A DNA stretch of 64,000 nucleotides from assembly GCA_964579305.1 (NCBI GenBank), contig CAZOGY010000003.1, positions 1 to 64,000 on the forward strand. Reading direction: 5' to 3'. Shown piece after piece: positions 27,624 through 36,646 of this stretch. Position 1 is the stretch's first letter. Every line of letters begins with the position of its first letter. This stretch comes from JBCBWG01 sp964579305 (lineage in GTDB: Bacteria; Pseudomonadota; Alphaproteobacteria; Rhizobiales; Hyphomicrobiaceae). The position numbers were made by a program, and so were the translations under genes. The notes beneath the pieces were generated by a model. The model ran no database searches, had not been told where the DNA came from, and saw only the letters and a program-made list of their open reading frames with translations.

Positions 27624-28034
27624 TCAACGGCGTGCGGACCGCCGACTGCGACGTCTGACGCGCCGCCGCACCGCTGACCGTTTGCGCGCTGACGACCGTT
27701 TTGCAGATGTGCGCCGCGTGACCCTCTCAATCCAAGCCCGCAGAGCAGCAGGTGTCTCGCCCTGCGGCGGCGCTTGCCGTGGGATTGGCGCGACCCGCAC
27801 GTTTGCAATCTCAGCTTTGAGGGGGGTATCCCGGCTCTGGACGGCCGCTACGGGCGCCTTGGAAGACCGCGACTTGACATCTGAAGCCTTTGCCTCAGGC
27901 ACGACCAGATCAGCTCTGACGCCCGTCCCGGATTTCGCGGTCCCCTTTTGGGCTGGGTTCGATTCTGCACAAGCCGCAAAACCCATCAGACAAAATCCAA
28001 TGATGGCCGCCGCCAGTTTTGCCATCCGTCCCAT
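27624..28034 (-). CDS. Small exported protein with arginine-rich tail, unknown function
   Basis: I do not recognise this 136-residue protein. Its N-terminus (MGRMAKLAAAIIGFCLMGFA then ACAESN) looks like a signal peptide with a possible lipoprotein Cys. A Pro/Ala/Lys-rich middle follows, then a tail of about 30 residues dominated by Arg and Ser (RRTSAKRSS... to ...RRSARR). Such a tail could bind nucleic acid, polyanionic cell-surface polymer or membrane. An AGGCGG element upstream is a possible ribosome-binding site. It converges with the histidine phosphatase gene. Composition makes an over-called frame possible. Confidence 0.5.
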   Translation of the reverse strand: MGRMAKLAAAIIGFCLMGFAACAESNPAQKGTAKSGTGVRADLVVPEAKASDVKSRSSKAPVAAVQSRDTPLKAEIANVRVAPIPRQAPPQGETPAALRAWIERVTRRTSAKRSSARKRSAVRRRVRRRSRRSARR

Positions 28035-28712
28035 CGCGCACCGCCTAACTATCTCGGTTGCTTGGCAAATTCCCTCACCGCCTTATTCAAGTTTCGCAAC
28101 CGCCAATCAAGTTTCGCCGCCTGTCATGCTGAAGAATGTCCGTTTTTTGCTGGGCCAGCGGCCGCGAAAGGCAACGCTTGGGACGCCCGAAAACATGAAA
28201 CCGGACACAGAAACGGGGACTGGATAGCGGCATCCAGCCCCCGCGACGCAGACGGGTTTTGCTCCTGCTTGCAGGCTGCTCAGACCCGAGAAGCAGGCAT
28301 CCAGGCGACGGCAACGGGCCGCGGCCATTGCAAACGCGCCGAGCCACGTCACAGGGTGGCATCGGTTACAGCGACGAATCGCTTGCGCCGTTGTAGCGCA
28401 ATGACGTGTCACACTGTCAACGCTTCCACAGCCAATCACCGACTGTAGATACGCAAGTGCCCCTTTTCGTTGATTTTGTTGAAAACCACGCGGAACACCA
28501 CCGTACACATACGCTGAACGGGGGTGATTTGTCACTGCGGCTGGGAATCACTGTTGTTATGGGGCATCTTCCGTGGCTTTCTGACATCCAATGTCACACC
28601 GCCGCGCGATGTGCCAACTTACGCATGAAGCGCCGGGACACTGGGATTACGCACCATTGTCGCCCGAGACAGCACGCGTGGAAAACCGGCAAACGATCAC
28701 GATTGAGGCAGC
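28035..28712. other. Long gene-free region upstream of aroC
   Basis: About 680 bases without a gene I can support, unusually long for this window. Open frames on both strands are short and low in homology-like features. Weak dyads exist, for example GTGATT and AATCAC at 28524-28551. It may contain the aroC promoter, a regulatory RNA or decayed sequence. Confidence 0.4.
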
Positions 28713-29801
28713 ATGTCGCACAATGCATTCGGCCACCTGTTCCGCGTGACGACCTGGGGCGAGAGCCACGGCCCCGCAATTGGCTGCGTCGTTGACGGTT
28801 GTCCGCCGGGCATTCCGTTGACGGAAAGCGACATCCAGTCGTTCCTCGATCAGCGCCGTCCAGGCCAATCGCGTTTCACCACGCAGCGCCGGGAACCCGA
28901 CCAAGTGAAAATTCTATCGGGCGTGTTCGCTGACGACACGGGCACCCAGGTGACGACCGGCACGCCGATTGCGCTTGTGATTGAGAATGTGGATCAGCGC
29001 TCCAAAGACTACGGCGACATCAAAGATAAGTACCGGCCCGGCCATGCCGATTACACGTACTTGGCAAAGTACGGCATTCGCGACTACCGCGGCGGCGGAC
29101 GCTCATCAGCCCGCGAGACAGCCATGCGCGTGGCCGCTGGCGCCATCGCACGAAAAGTGTTGGACGGCGTCAGCGTGCGTGGCGCACTTGTCCAGATCGG
29201 CGCGCGTAAAATCGACCGCTCGCGCTGGAACTGGAACACGGTCTCGCAGAACCCCTTTTTCTGTCCCGACCCGATCGCAGCCGAGGAATGGGCCACTTAC
29301 GTCGACGAGATCCGTAAAGCCGGCTCGTCCGTCGGCGCTGTGATCGAGGTCGTCGCCGACGGCATACCCGCAGGCTGGGGCGCCCCAATCTATGGCAAAC
29401 TCGACCAGGATATCGCTTCGGCTTTGATGATCATCAACGCCGTCAAGGGCGTGGAAATCGGCAACGGCTTTGAAGCGGCAACGCTCACGGGCGAGACCAA
29501 TGCCGATGAAATGCGCATCGGGAACGATGGCGAGCCGGTGTTTTTGTCAAATCAGGCAGGTGGCGTGCTTGGCGGCATCTCAACGGGGCAGCAAGTTGTT
29601 GCCCGTTTCGCGGTCAAGCCGACCTCGTCGATCCTCACGCCGCGCAGAACCGTCGACCGTGACGGCAACGACACCGAGATCCTGACAAAAGGACGCCATG
29701 ACCCTTGCGTCGGCATCCGCGCCGTCCCCGTTGGCGAGGCAATGCTCGCCTGCGTTTTGGCCGACCACAAACTCCGCCACCGCGCCCAATGCGGCGACTG
29801 A
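28713..29801 (+). CDS. aroC: Chorismate synthase
   Basis: AroC makes chorismate from 5-enolpyruvylshikimate 3-phosphate using reduced FMN, the last common step of aromatic biosynthesis. The 362-residue length is normal. All three family signatures are present: GESHGPAIGCVVDGCPPGIP near the N-terminus, GGGRSSARETAMRVAAGA in the middle and RTVDRDGNDTEI near the end. GAGGCAGC before the ATG at 28713 is the ribosome-binding site. A haloacid dehalogenase follows 23 bases later on the same strand. Confidence 0.97.
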   Translation: MSHNAFGHLFRVTTWGESHGPAIGCVVDGCPPGIPLTESDIQSFLDQRRPGQSRFTTQRREPDQVKILSGVFADDTGTQVTTGTPIALVIENVDQRSKDYGDIKDKYRPGHADYTYLAKYGIRDYRGGGRSSARETAMRVAAGAIARKVLDGVSVRGALVQIGARKIDRSRWNWNTVSQNPFFCPDPIAAEEWATYVDEIRKAGSSVGAVIEVVADGIPAGWGAPIYGKLDQDIASALMIINAVKGVEIGNGFEAATLTGETNADEMRIGNDGEPVFLSNQAGGVLGGISTGQQVVARFAVKPTSSILTPRRTVDRDGNDTEILTKGRHDPCVGIRAVPVGEAMLACVLADHKLRHRAQCGD

Positions 29802-29824
29802 ACGCCCGCTGAAGGAGTTGCCCG

Positions 29825-30574
29825 ATGACCGACGCACTGCATGCACCAGGACCGTTGGATCATGTCGAGGCGTTGCTCTTCGATGTGTTCGGCACCGTCG
29901 TCGACTGGCGCACAAGCGTGGCCGATGAAATGGCGCAGTTCGCAGCCCCGCGCGGTTGGCAGGCCGATTGGGCCCAGTTCGCGCAAGACTGGCGCGCCCT
30001 TTATCAGCCGGCGATGGAAGAGACACGGGCCGGTCGCCGTTCATTCACCATCCTCGACACGCTCCACCGCGAAAACCTTGAAGCGTTGCTGGAGCGTTAT
30101 CAGTTCGCCGGTGTCAGCGAGACGGAAAAGAACCAGTTGACGCGCATTTGGCATCGCCTGATCCCCTGGCCGGACGTCCACGAAGGTTTGCACCGGCTCC
30201 GCAGCCGCTACATCATCGCGCCCCTGTCCAACGGCAACATTGGTTTGATGACACGCTTGGCCAAACACGCGGAATTGCCATGGGACGCGATCCTCGGCGC
30301 GGAAATTGCCCAAGCCTACAAACCTTTGCCGGAGGCCTACGTGCGCAACGCCGCCGCGCTCAATCTGGCGCCCGAGCAGTGCATGCTCGTGGCCGCGCAT
30401 AATGACGACCTGACCGCAGCTCGCGCCGTTGGCTATCGCACGGCTTTTGTGGTCCGACCCACCGAATATGGCCCAACCCAAACGAAAGACCTCAAGGCCA
30501 ACTCGGATTGGGACGTGATCACATCATCGTTCAACGGTGTCGCCGACGCTCTCGGCTGTCCGCTTTTCGCGTAG
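29825..30574 (+). CDS. Haloacid dehalogenase type II (HAD hydrolase)
   Basis: This 249-residue HAD-superfamily hydrolase has the type II L-2-haloacid dehalogenase hallmark at the nucleophile, ALLFDVFGTVVDWR, with Asp20. The serine/asparagine motif follows in IIAPLSNGNIGLM and the lysine in EIAQAYKPLPEAY; the acidic end reads MLVAAHNDDLTAA. True members hydrolyse 2-haloalkanoates to 2-hydroxy acids, but many annotated members act as phosphatases or have unknown substrates. AAGGAG supports the ATG at 29825. It lies just after aroC and may share its transcript. It converges with a methyltransferase. Confidence 0.88.
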   Translation: MTDALHAPGPLDHVEALLFDVFGTVVDWRTSVADEMAQFAAPRGWQADWAQFAQDWRALYQPAMEETRAGRRSFTILDTLHRENLEALLERYQFAGVSETEKNQLTRIWHRLIPWPDVHEGLHRLRSRYIIAPLSNGNIGLMTRLAKHAELPWDAILGAEIAQAYKPLPEAYVRNAAALNLAPEQCMLVAAHNDDLTAARAVGYRTAFVVRPTEYGPTQTKDLKANSDWDVITSSFNGVADALGCPLFA

Positions 30575-30612
30575 ACGACGCACGGCCGCGAACCGGTTGC
30601 AAGCAGCCAGCG

Positions 30613-31653
30613 CTATCCGGCTTTGCGCCGCACCATGATTTTTGACAAAAACGCATGTTCGGTCTCAACGCGCTCAAGGCCAGCAGCGCTAAACTGCGCC
30701 TCAAGATCGTCAATCGCGTAATGGCGGTAGTAGGGTTCGTGGAAGCGGACGGGGAACGCCTCAAGCAGCCCGTCCCAGTCGGGCCGGTCGCCCATCTGCA
30801 GGCTGTCCATGAAAACCAGCGTGCCGCCGGGCTTGAGCACACGGGCGAACTCAGCCGTCACCGTCTTGCGCACCTCAGGCGGCAACTCGTGGTAGAGAAA
30901 AATCGACGTCACGAGATCCTGACTGGCATCGGCAAAGGGAAGTTTCTCAGCGTTCGCCACAACAAAGGATGCCGGACGCAAGCTGCCCATGTGTGCACGC
31001 GCCTCGTCGAGGTAGGCTTGAGACAGGTCGACGCCGGTCAACTTGATGGCTGGGAGAGCGCGCCGAACCTCGCGCAAAAACCGGCCGGTCCCGCATGCCA
31101 CGTCCACCAACGAAAGCTGGCGCTGGTCTTGACCACGGACAGCCCGGCATACAGCAGCCAGAGCCGTCCGCCGCATGAGAACCGCACTGCCGTAAAACAG
31201 CGTCTCAGCTTGGACATCATAAAGCCGGGCCGACTCATCGGTCAGATAACCGCCGGTCTGGAAATGGAAATCCTGCGCGTAATAGTCAGGCAGATCGGCT
31301 GCGTTCGGCGCAGCTTGTGCGCTTGTGGTCATGGCGCTTCCGCGACGCTCGATCGCGCCGGGCAAGTCGCGCATCATTTCGCGCAAACGCATGAGATGGG
31401 CGCGCGTGTAACCAGGCCGCAGTTCGATGGGTGGATAGAGCCCGTCGCGGACCGCGCCCGCGTCACGGGCAATGAGATTGCGGACATCGCGCAACAGCGC
31501 GCCACGGTCAGGAACCGGTCGCGTTGGTTTGAAATCACTGCGCGCACCCTGAGGTCCGGCCGCCCGCTCCATCAGGTAATTCACGCCCAGAAACCAGCCA
31601 ATCCGTAGGGCACCAGCCCCGACGTCGGCCGCCATGCCGATCCGATCCGCCAC
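30613..31653 (-). CDS. Class I SAM-dependent methyltransferase
   Basis: The 346-residue protein has a helical N-terminal part of about 150 residues (with LRPGYTRAHLMRLREMMRDL and QDFHFQTGGYLTDESARLYD) followed by a class I methyltransferase domain: motif I LVDVACGTGRFLREV, an acidic strand in LTGVDLSQAYLDEA and SFVVANAEKLPFADASQDLV. The late KPGGTLVFMDSLQMGD fits UbiE/COQ5-like enzymes acting on small molecules or lipids. The frame is open from a GTG at 31677. GGGAGG precedes the GTG at 31653, which I prefer, and an ATG at 31635 is also possible. It is divergent from the sirtuin gene. Confidence 0.8.
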   Translation of the reverse strand: MADRIGMAADVGAGALRIGWFLGVNYLMERAAGPQGARSDFKPTRPVPDRGALLRDVRNLIARDAGAVRDGLYPPIELRPGYTRAHLMRLREMMRDLPGAIERRGSAMTTSAQAAPNAADLPDYYAQDFHFQTGGYLTDESARLYDVQAETLFYGSAVLMRRTALAAVCRAVRGQDQRQLSLVDVACGTGRFLREVRRALPAIKLTGVDLSQAYLDEARAHMGSLRPASFVVANAEKLPFADASQDLVTSIFLYHELPPEVRKTVTAEFARVLKPGGTLVFMDSLQMGDRPDWDGLLEAFPVRFHEPYYRHYAIDDLEAQFSAAGLERVETEHAFLSKIMVRRKAG

Positions 31654-31854
31654 GCGCACCTCCCGCACTGCGTTCACGTTCGCCGCCCCAGTAAATCGGC
31701 GCGGTTATGTGAGATGAAGGTGCGCGCTGTGCCCGCCAAAAACCAGGGGACAGACCGTCGCCACGCCGCCGAAATGCCCGGTTGCTCAGCTATGTCGCCG
31801 CGGCTTTTTGGCGGAAGCCTCGTGGCCCGCCGCGCCGCATCAGGAGATCATCCC

Positions 31855-32574
31855 ATGCCAGCCCCGCGCCCCAGCCGCTTTGAAAGCATCGTCATACTCA
31901 CAGGCGCCGGCCTGTCGGCGGAAAGCGGTGTGCAGACTTTCCGCGATCCCGACGGCATCTGGGCCAAATACAACATCGAGGATGTCGCGACGCCGGAAGC
32001 CTTCGCCCGCAACCCCCGGCGCGTTCTGGACTTCTACAACGAACGCCGCCGACTGATGGACGACGTGCAGCCCAATGCCGCCCACATGGCGCTCGCCAAG
32101 CTTGAGCGTGAATTCGACGGCAACGTGCTGGTGATCACTCAGAATATTGATAACCTTCATGAGGCGGCCGGATCAAAAAACCTGATCCACATGCACGGCG
32201 AACTTGCGCTTGCCCTTTGTGCCCACTGCGATACGCGCGGCCCGTGCCGTGCGGACATCACACCGGAACAGGCCTGCGTCGTTTGCGGCAAAACCGGCGG
32301 CATGCGGCCCGATGTCGTGTGGTTTGGCGAAATGCCCTACCGCCTGGACGATATCTACAACGGCCTCGTCAATGCCGACCTGTTCATCTCCATCGGCACC
32401 AGCGGCAACGTCTATCCCGCCGCCGGGTTCGTGGCCGCAGCCCGCGAAGCCGGCATCTACACGGTAGAGCTGAACCTCGAGCCATCGGAGGGTGCGGCAA
32501 TCTTCCACGAATGCCACCACGGCCCTGCAACGCAGGTCGTGCCTGCCTATGTCGAAAAGCTATTGGCACAATGA
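31855..32574 (+). CDS. cobB: NAD-dependent protein deacylase (sirtuin, CobB type)
   Basis: This sirtuin removes acyl groups from protein lysines using NAD. From the ATG at 31855, with ribosome-binding site CAGGAGAT, it has 239 residues. NAD-binding ILTGAGLSAESGVQTFRD, the TQNIDNLHEAAG segment, the catalytic His114 (HMHGEL), and four zinc cysteines (122, 125, 141, 144) are all present. Tyr61 and Arg64 in FYNERRR match the Tyr/Arg pair that lets class III sirtuins accept succinyl and malonyl groups, so desuccinylase as well as deacetylase activity is likely. It converges with the RNA methyltransferase gene. Confidence 0.95.
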   Translation: MPAPRPSRFESIVILTGAGLSAESGVQTFRDPDGIWAKYNIEDVATPEAFARNPRRVLDFYNERRRLMDDVQPNAAHMALAKLEREFDGNVLVITQNIDNLHEAAGSKNLIHMHGELALALCAHCDTRGPCRADITPEQACVVCGKTGGMRPDVVWFGEMPYRLDDIYNGLVNADLFISIGTSGNVYPAAGFVAAAREAGIYTVELNLEPSEGAAIFHECHHGPATQVVPAYVEKLLAQ

Positions 32575-32601
32575 GCCGAAAGGCGCGGCCCGCCCCATCG
32601 G

Positions 32602-33975
32602 TTAGCGCTTCGCGCCGCGCCGCATACGGGCGAGCCGGTCAGCACGATCCGCCTTGGCCGGAGCCTTGCGAAACACTGCAACGAGTTCCACGTGCTCGGA
32701 AAAGACGAATTGGTCGATCGGGGTGACCTCGGTAAGCTCGTAGCCGCCAGCAACGAGCAAGTGCGCGTCACGGGCGAACGTGCCCGGGTTGCAGCTCACC
32801 GCAACCACTGTGGCAACATCTGACTTGGCAAGCATTTCTGCTTGGGCCTTGGCGCCCGTCCGCGGCGGGTCGAACACGACGGCGTCGTAATCGCTCAGCT
32901 CCCGACGCGACAGCGGTTCGCGGAAAAGATCGCGTTGGCGCGCACTGACCGGCTTCAGGCCCTGCGCCGTTCGGACCGCGGACCCAAGCGCCGCGACCGC
33001 GTCCCCATCACTGTCGAACGCATCGACCTTCGCTTCTGCCGCCAATGCAAGCGCAAACGTCCCGACACCACAAAACAGATCCGCGATAAATCGGGCAGAT
33101 CCGGTCGCAGCAACGACCAGCGCGCGCATTTCAGCCTCGGCGACGCCGGAGGCTTGCAGGAACGCGCCGCCAGGTGGAAGCGGAATGGCCTGATGCGCCA
33201 CGCGAAGGGTTGGCTGCGCGCTTTGGAAAACCGGAACGCCCGAAACGGAAAGCCGCACGAGACCCGCGTCGCGCGCCGCCGTTGCCAATGCGGCGAGGGC
33301 ATCTGGCGCATCAGGAACCGTGACGTCTGAGACCGTAACGTCGAGGCCTTCACCGGCGCTGACGACCGTCATCCGCAGTCGATCGCCCGGTCGCAGCAAT
33401 TGCCCAGCCAGCGCGCCCAACGGCTCAAGCCGCTCGGCGATCGCCGGCACGAGGATCGGGCACATTTCAATCGCGACAAGGGTATGCGAGGCACGCTGAT
33501 GATATCCAAGCGTCACGCGCTTGCCATGGCGCTCCGCCGTCAAGACCGCACGGCGGCGCGTCCCCGGCCCAGTTGTCACAAGTTCGCCAACGGCGACGTC
33601 TCGCAGTCCTTGCTGAGCAAGCGCATCAACGACAAGCCCGCGCTTCCACGCCGCATAGTCCGCTGGCGGCACATGTTGCGCACAGCATCCGCCGCATACG
33701 CCAAAGTGCTTGCAGAGCGGCTCGACGCGGTCGCCGGCAGCCTCGACCAATTGCGCAGCCCCGCCTGCGACACCGGGCAACCCTTCGGAACCGGGCAGGC
33801 GCCCCGAACCGCGCAGGGACCCCGAACCGCGGAGGCACCCCGAACCGGGTAGGCACCAAGTCTCGCCAGGCAACGCAAATGGCACATAGACCGGTCCATC
33901 GCCCGTCTCCGCAATGCCATCGCCGCGAACGCCAAGGCGATCGATCACAACCAGCATCGACGCCGGTTCAGACAT
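32602..33975 (-). CDS. 23S rRNA (uracil-C5)-methyltransferase-like protein (TrmA/RlmD family)
   Basis: The protein has 457 residues and a TRAM-type N-terminus (VVIDRLGVRGDGIAE), a [4Fe-4S]-type cysteine set (Cys88, Cys94, Cys97 and Cys172) and a C-terminal methyltransferase domain with ADLFCGVGTFALALA, FDPPRTGAKAQ and the catalytic Cys in VAVSCNPGTFARD. It methylates a uridine at C5, probably in 23S rRNA. The ATG at 33975 overlaps the tlyA stop by eight bases and has a GGTGGGAG ribosome-binding site. A tandem repeat inserts Gly/Leu/Arg hexapeptides at residues 40-63. It ends the HDAC-xseB-dxs-tlyA run. Confidence 0.9.
   Translation of the reverse strand: MSEPASMLVVIDRLGVRGDGIAETGDGPVYVPFALPGETWCLPGSGCLRGSGSLRGSGRLPGSEGLPGVAGGAAQLVEAAGDRVEPLCKHFGVCGGCCAQHVPPADYAAWKRGLVVDALAQQGLRDVAVGELVTTGPGTRRRAVLTAERHGKRVTLGYHQRASHTLVAIEMCPILVPAIAERLEPLGALAGQLLRPGDRLRMTVVSAGEGLDVTVSDVTVPDAPDALAALATAARDAGLVRLSVSGVPVFQSAQPTLRVAHQAIPLPPGGAFLQASGVAEAEMRALVVAATGSARFIADLFCGVGTFALALAAEAKVDAFDSDGDAVAALGSAVRTAQGLKPVSARQRDLFREPLSRRELSDYDAVVFDPPRTGAKAQAEMLAKSDVATVVAVSCNPGTFARDAHLLVAGGYELTEVTPIDQFVFSEHVELVAVFRKAPAKADRADRLARMRRGAKR
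33786..33857. repeat. Four tandem 18-base repeats inside the RNA methyltransferase gene
   Basis: Four units of 18 bases (33786-33803, 33804-33821, 33822-33839, 33840-33857) share the pattern CCGAACCGsGyAGGsrCC with few changes. They are in frame and encode hexapeptides such as LRGSGS and LPGSEG between the TRAM strand and the Fe-S cysteines. Copy number should vary by strand slippage without breaking the frame. Confidence 0.85.
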
Positions 33976-34702
33976 CTTTTCTAGCTCCCACCAGGAATTC
34001 CTGATTGCCGTCACCGCCCGTTATTGGCGACGCAATCAAGCCAATGCGCCGCCAACCGGGCTGCGCACTCACCCACGCGGCAACGTGAGCAACCGCAGCG
34101 TCGCGGGCTGCAGGGTCGCGCACGATGCCGCCCTTGCCGATGTCACGGGGCCCGACTTCGAATTGCGGCTTGATCAGGCCGATGAACCACGCACCGCCCG
34201 CCGCAAGCGCAAGCGCGGGCCCAACGGCCTTGGTCAGCGAAATAAAGCTCACGTCGGCCGTGATGGCATCAAACGGCTGCGTGATGGACGCGCCGGAAAT
34301 CTGCCGTGCGTCGGTTTCTTCAAGCGGTGTGACGCGATGATCCTGAGCGATATCGGCGTGGAGTTGGCCGCGACCAACATCGACGGCGTAGACGTGCGCG
34401 GCGCCGCGCGCGAGCAAGACTTGCGTGAAGCCGCCGGTCGAAGCACCCAGATCGACGGCCACGCGCCCGTCAACGGCAAATGCAAAGGCATCGAGCGCTG
34501 CAACAAGCTTTTCCGCGCCGCGTGAAACATAGGCCGCCGCCTGGGCGTCGACGGCGATGGTTTCGGTGCCGTCGACTTTGGCCGATGGCCGGGCCGGTTG
34601 GCCATCAACCGTGACAAGCCCGCGGGAAATCAGATCTTGTGCGCGCGACCGACTTGCGACGTCGCCGCGCGCAACAAGGAACTGATCGAGCCTCTGGCGC
34701 AC
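33968..34702 (-). CDS. tlyA: TlyA family rRNA 2'-O-methyltransferase
   Basis: TlyA-type proteins combine an N-terminal S4 RNA-binding domain (RQRLDQFLVARGDVASRSRAQ region) with an FtsJ-like methyltransferase domain (VAVDLGASTGGFTQVLLARG). Mycobacterial TlyA methylates ribose in 16S and 23S rRNA and affects capreomycin sensitivity. The 244-residue length is normal. The start is GTG at 34702, only three bases after the dxs stop, and its end overlaps the next gene by eight bases, so translation is coupled through the operon. The older name hemolysin is not supported by anything here. Confidence 0.92.
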   Translation of the reverse strand: MRQRLDQFLVARGDVASRSRAQDLISRGLVTVDGQPARPSAKVDGTETIAVDAQAAAYVSRGAEKLVAALDAFAFAVDGRVAVDLGASTGGFTQVLLARGAAHVYAVDVGRGQLHADIAQDHRVTPLEETDARQISGASITQPFDAITADVSFISLTKAVGPALALAAGGAWFIGLIKPQFEVGPRDIGKGGIVRDPAARDAAVAHVAAWVSAQPGWRRIGLIASPITGGDGNQEFLVGARKDV

Positions 34703-34705
34703 GCC

Positions 34706-36646
34706 TCAGGCACGCGCTCCGCCCGGCAACTCGACCTGCTCGTGGCCCAGCGCAGACAACGCCTTGGCGACAATGTGCGGCGCGTTGAGTTCGGCGATAT
34801 CGTACATCACCGTCGGCTTATCTTGATCGATGAAAATATCCGGCAGAACCATCGTGCGGATTTTCATGCCGCGATCCAGCGCACCGGTGTCCGACAAATG
34901 CTGCAGCACGAATGCACCAAATCCGCCCCGTGAGCCTTCTTCGACAGTGATCAAGACCTCGTGGTTCGCAGCAAGGCGATTGACCAGATCCTCGTCCAGC
35001 GGCTTGGCGAAGCGGGCATCGGCCACGGTTGTCGGCAAGCCCATCGCGCCAAGCTGATCAGCCGCGGCCAACGCCTCCTGCAGCCGCGTGCCATATGACA
35101 AAATCGCGACTTTGGAGCCCTCACGCAGGACGCGGCCCTTGCCGATTTCCAGCGGCGAACCGACCTCGGGCATGTCAATACCGATGCCCTCTCCGCGCGG
35201 ATAGCGCAGCGCCGACGGCCGATCGTCAATGGCCACCGCAGTTGCGACCATGTTCTTCAACTCAGCCTCATCAGCGGCCGCCATCAGGACGAAATGCGGC
35301 AGGCAACCGAGATAGGCAACATCGAACGCGCCAGCGTGGGTCGGGCCATCAGCCCCGACGAGACCGGCCCGGTCAATCGCAAAACGCACCGGCAACTTCT
35401 GAATCGCAACGTCGTGCACGACCTGATCGTAGGCGCGCTGCAGGAATGTGGAATAGATGGCTGCAAACGGCTTGAAGCCCTCCGTCGCCAACCCCGCAGC
35501 GAACGTGACGCCATGCTGTTCGGCGATGCCCACGTCGAAGGTGCGATCTGGGAATTCCTTGCCGAACAAATCGAGGCCGGTCCCCGACGGCATGGCCGCC
35601 GTCACGGCAACGATCTTGTCGTCGCGACGCGCTTCCTCCATCAGGCTCTGCGCAAACACTTTGGTGTAGCTTGGCGCATTGGCAACCGGTTTGACCTGGT
35701 CGCCAGTGATCACATTGAACTTGCTCACGCCATGGTACTTGTCGGCGGAATTTTCAGCCGGCTCGTACCCCTTGCCCTTCTGCGTCACCACGTGGACCAG
35801 GATCGGCCCGTGCGTCGCGTCGCGCACATTTTTCAGGATCGGCACAAGCTGGTTGAGGTCGTGCCCGTCGATCGGCCCGACGTAATAGAAGCCGAGTTCC
35901 TCAAAGATCGCGCCGCCCTGCCAAAGATGGCGCGTGTATTCTTCAACGCGCGCAGCCCGGCGCTCCCACGACTTCGGCAACCGCTTGGCGAGCTGCTTGG
36001 CGACTTCGCGAACGTAAAGGTATGTGCCGCTCGACGTCGTACGCGCCAAATAATGCGAAAGCGCACCGGTCGGCGGCGCGATCGACATGTCGTTATCGTT
36101 TAAGATCACGATCAGGCGCTTATCCATCGCGCCAGCATTATTCAGCGCTTCATACGCCATGCCGGCACTCATGGCGCCATCGCCAATCACCGCGACGACG
36201 TTGTTGTCGCCGCCTTGCAGGTCACGGCCGACCGCCATGCCAAGGCCGGACGAGATCGACGTTGAGGAGTGGGCCGCACCGAACGGATCGTATTCGCTTT
36301 CCGCACGCTTGGTGAAGCCGGACAGCCCCCCACCTTGGCGCAGCGTACGAATCCGGTCGCGGCGCCCTGTCAAGATTTTGTGCGGATAGCATTGGTGACC
36401 GACATCCCAGATCAACCGATCCTGCGGCGTATCAAACACCCAGTGAATAGCGACGGTTAGCTCCACCACACCAAGCCCGGCACCAAGATGCCCGCCGGTG
36501 ACCGAAACCGCACTGATCGTCTCAGCGCGCAATTCGTCGGCCAATTGCTGGAGGTCTTTTTCAGGGAGGTTTCGCAGGTCGGCTGGAACTTTGACCTGAT
36601 CGAGGAGCGGCGTTTCCGGTCGGCTGGTCACGACCTTATCCTTCAT
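34706..36646 (-). CDS. dxs: 1-deoxy-D-xylulose-5-phosphate synthase
   Basis: Dxs condenses pyruvate and glyceraldehyde 3-phosphate with thiamine diphosphate, the first and rate-setting step of the non-mevalonate isoprenoid pathway, and also feeds thiamine and pyridoxal synthesis. The 646-residue protein has the N-terminal AVTGGHLGAGLGVVELT-like region (SVTGGHLGAGLG), the ThDP motif region GDGAMSAGMAYEALNNAG, the pyrimidine-domain GIAEQHGVTFAAGLATEG and a transketolase C-domain. The ATG at 36646 is preferred over an upstream TTG. It lies in the classical order xseB-dxs-tlyA, with a gap of about 320 bases to xseB. Confidence 0.97.
   Translation of the reverse strand: MKDKVVTSRPETPLLDQVKVPADLRNLPEKDLQQLADELRAETISAVSVTGGHLGAGLGVVELTVAIHWVFDTPQDRLIWDVGHQCYPHKILTGRRDRIRTLRQGGGLSGFTKRAESEYDPFGAAHSSTSISSGLGMAVGRDLQGGDNNVVAVIGDGAMSAGMAYEALNNAGAMDKRLIVILNDNDMSIAPPTGALSHYLARTTSSGTYLYVREVAKQLAKRLPKSWERRAARVEEYTRHLWQGGAIFEELGFYYVGPIDGHDLNQLVPILKNVRDATHGPILVHVVTQKGKGYEPAENSADKYHGVSKFNVITGDQVKPVANAPSYTKVFAQSLMEEARRDDKIVAVTAAMPSGTGLDLFGKEFPDRTFDVGIAEQHGVTFAAGLATEGFKPFAAIYSTFLQRAYDQVVHDVAIQKLPVRFAIDRAGLVGADGPTHAGAFDVAYLGCLPHFVLMAAADEAELKNMVATAVAIDDRPSALRYPRGEGIGIDMPEVGSPLEIGKGRVLREGSKVAILSYGTRLQEALAAADQLGAMGLPTTVADARFAKPLDEDLVNRLAANHEVLITVEEGSRGGFGAFVLQHLSDTGALDRGMKIRTMVLPDIFIDQDKPTVMYDIAELNAPHIVAKALSALGHEQVELPGGARA

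Noticed and set aside
28406..28795. Rightward frame overlapping the aroC start
   Set aside because: It runs out of frame into chorismate synthase and lacks any domain-like content.
33786..33857. CRISPR-like array of short repeats
   Set aside because: The units are adjacent with no spacers, are too short, and are in frame within a conserved enzyme gene.
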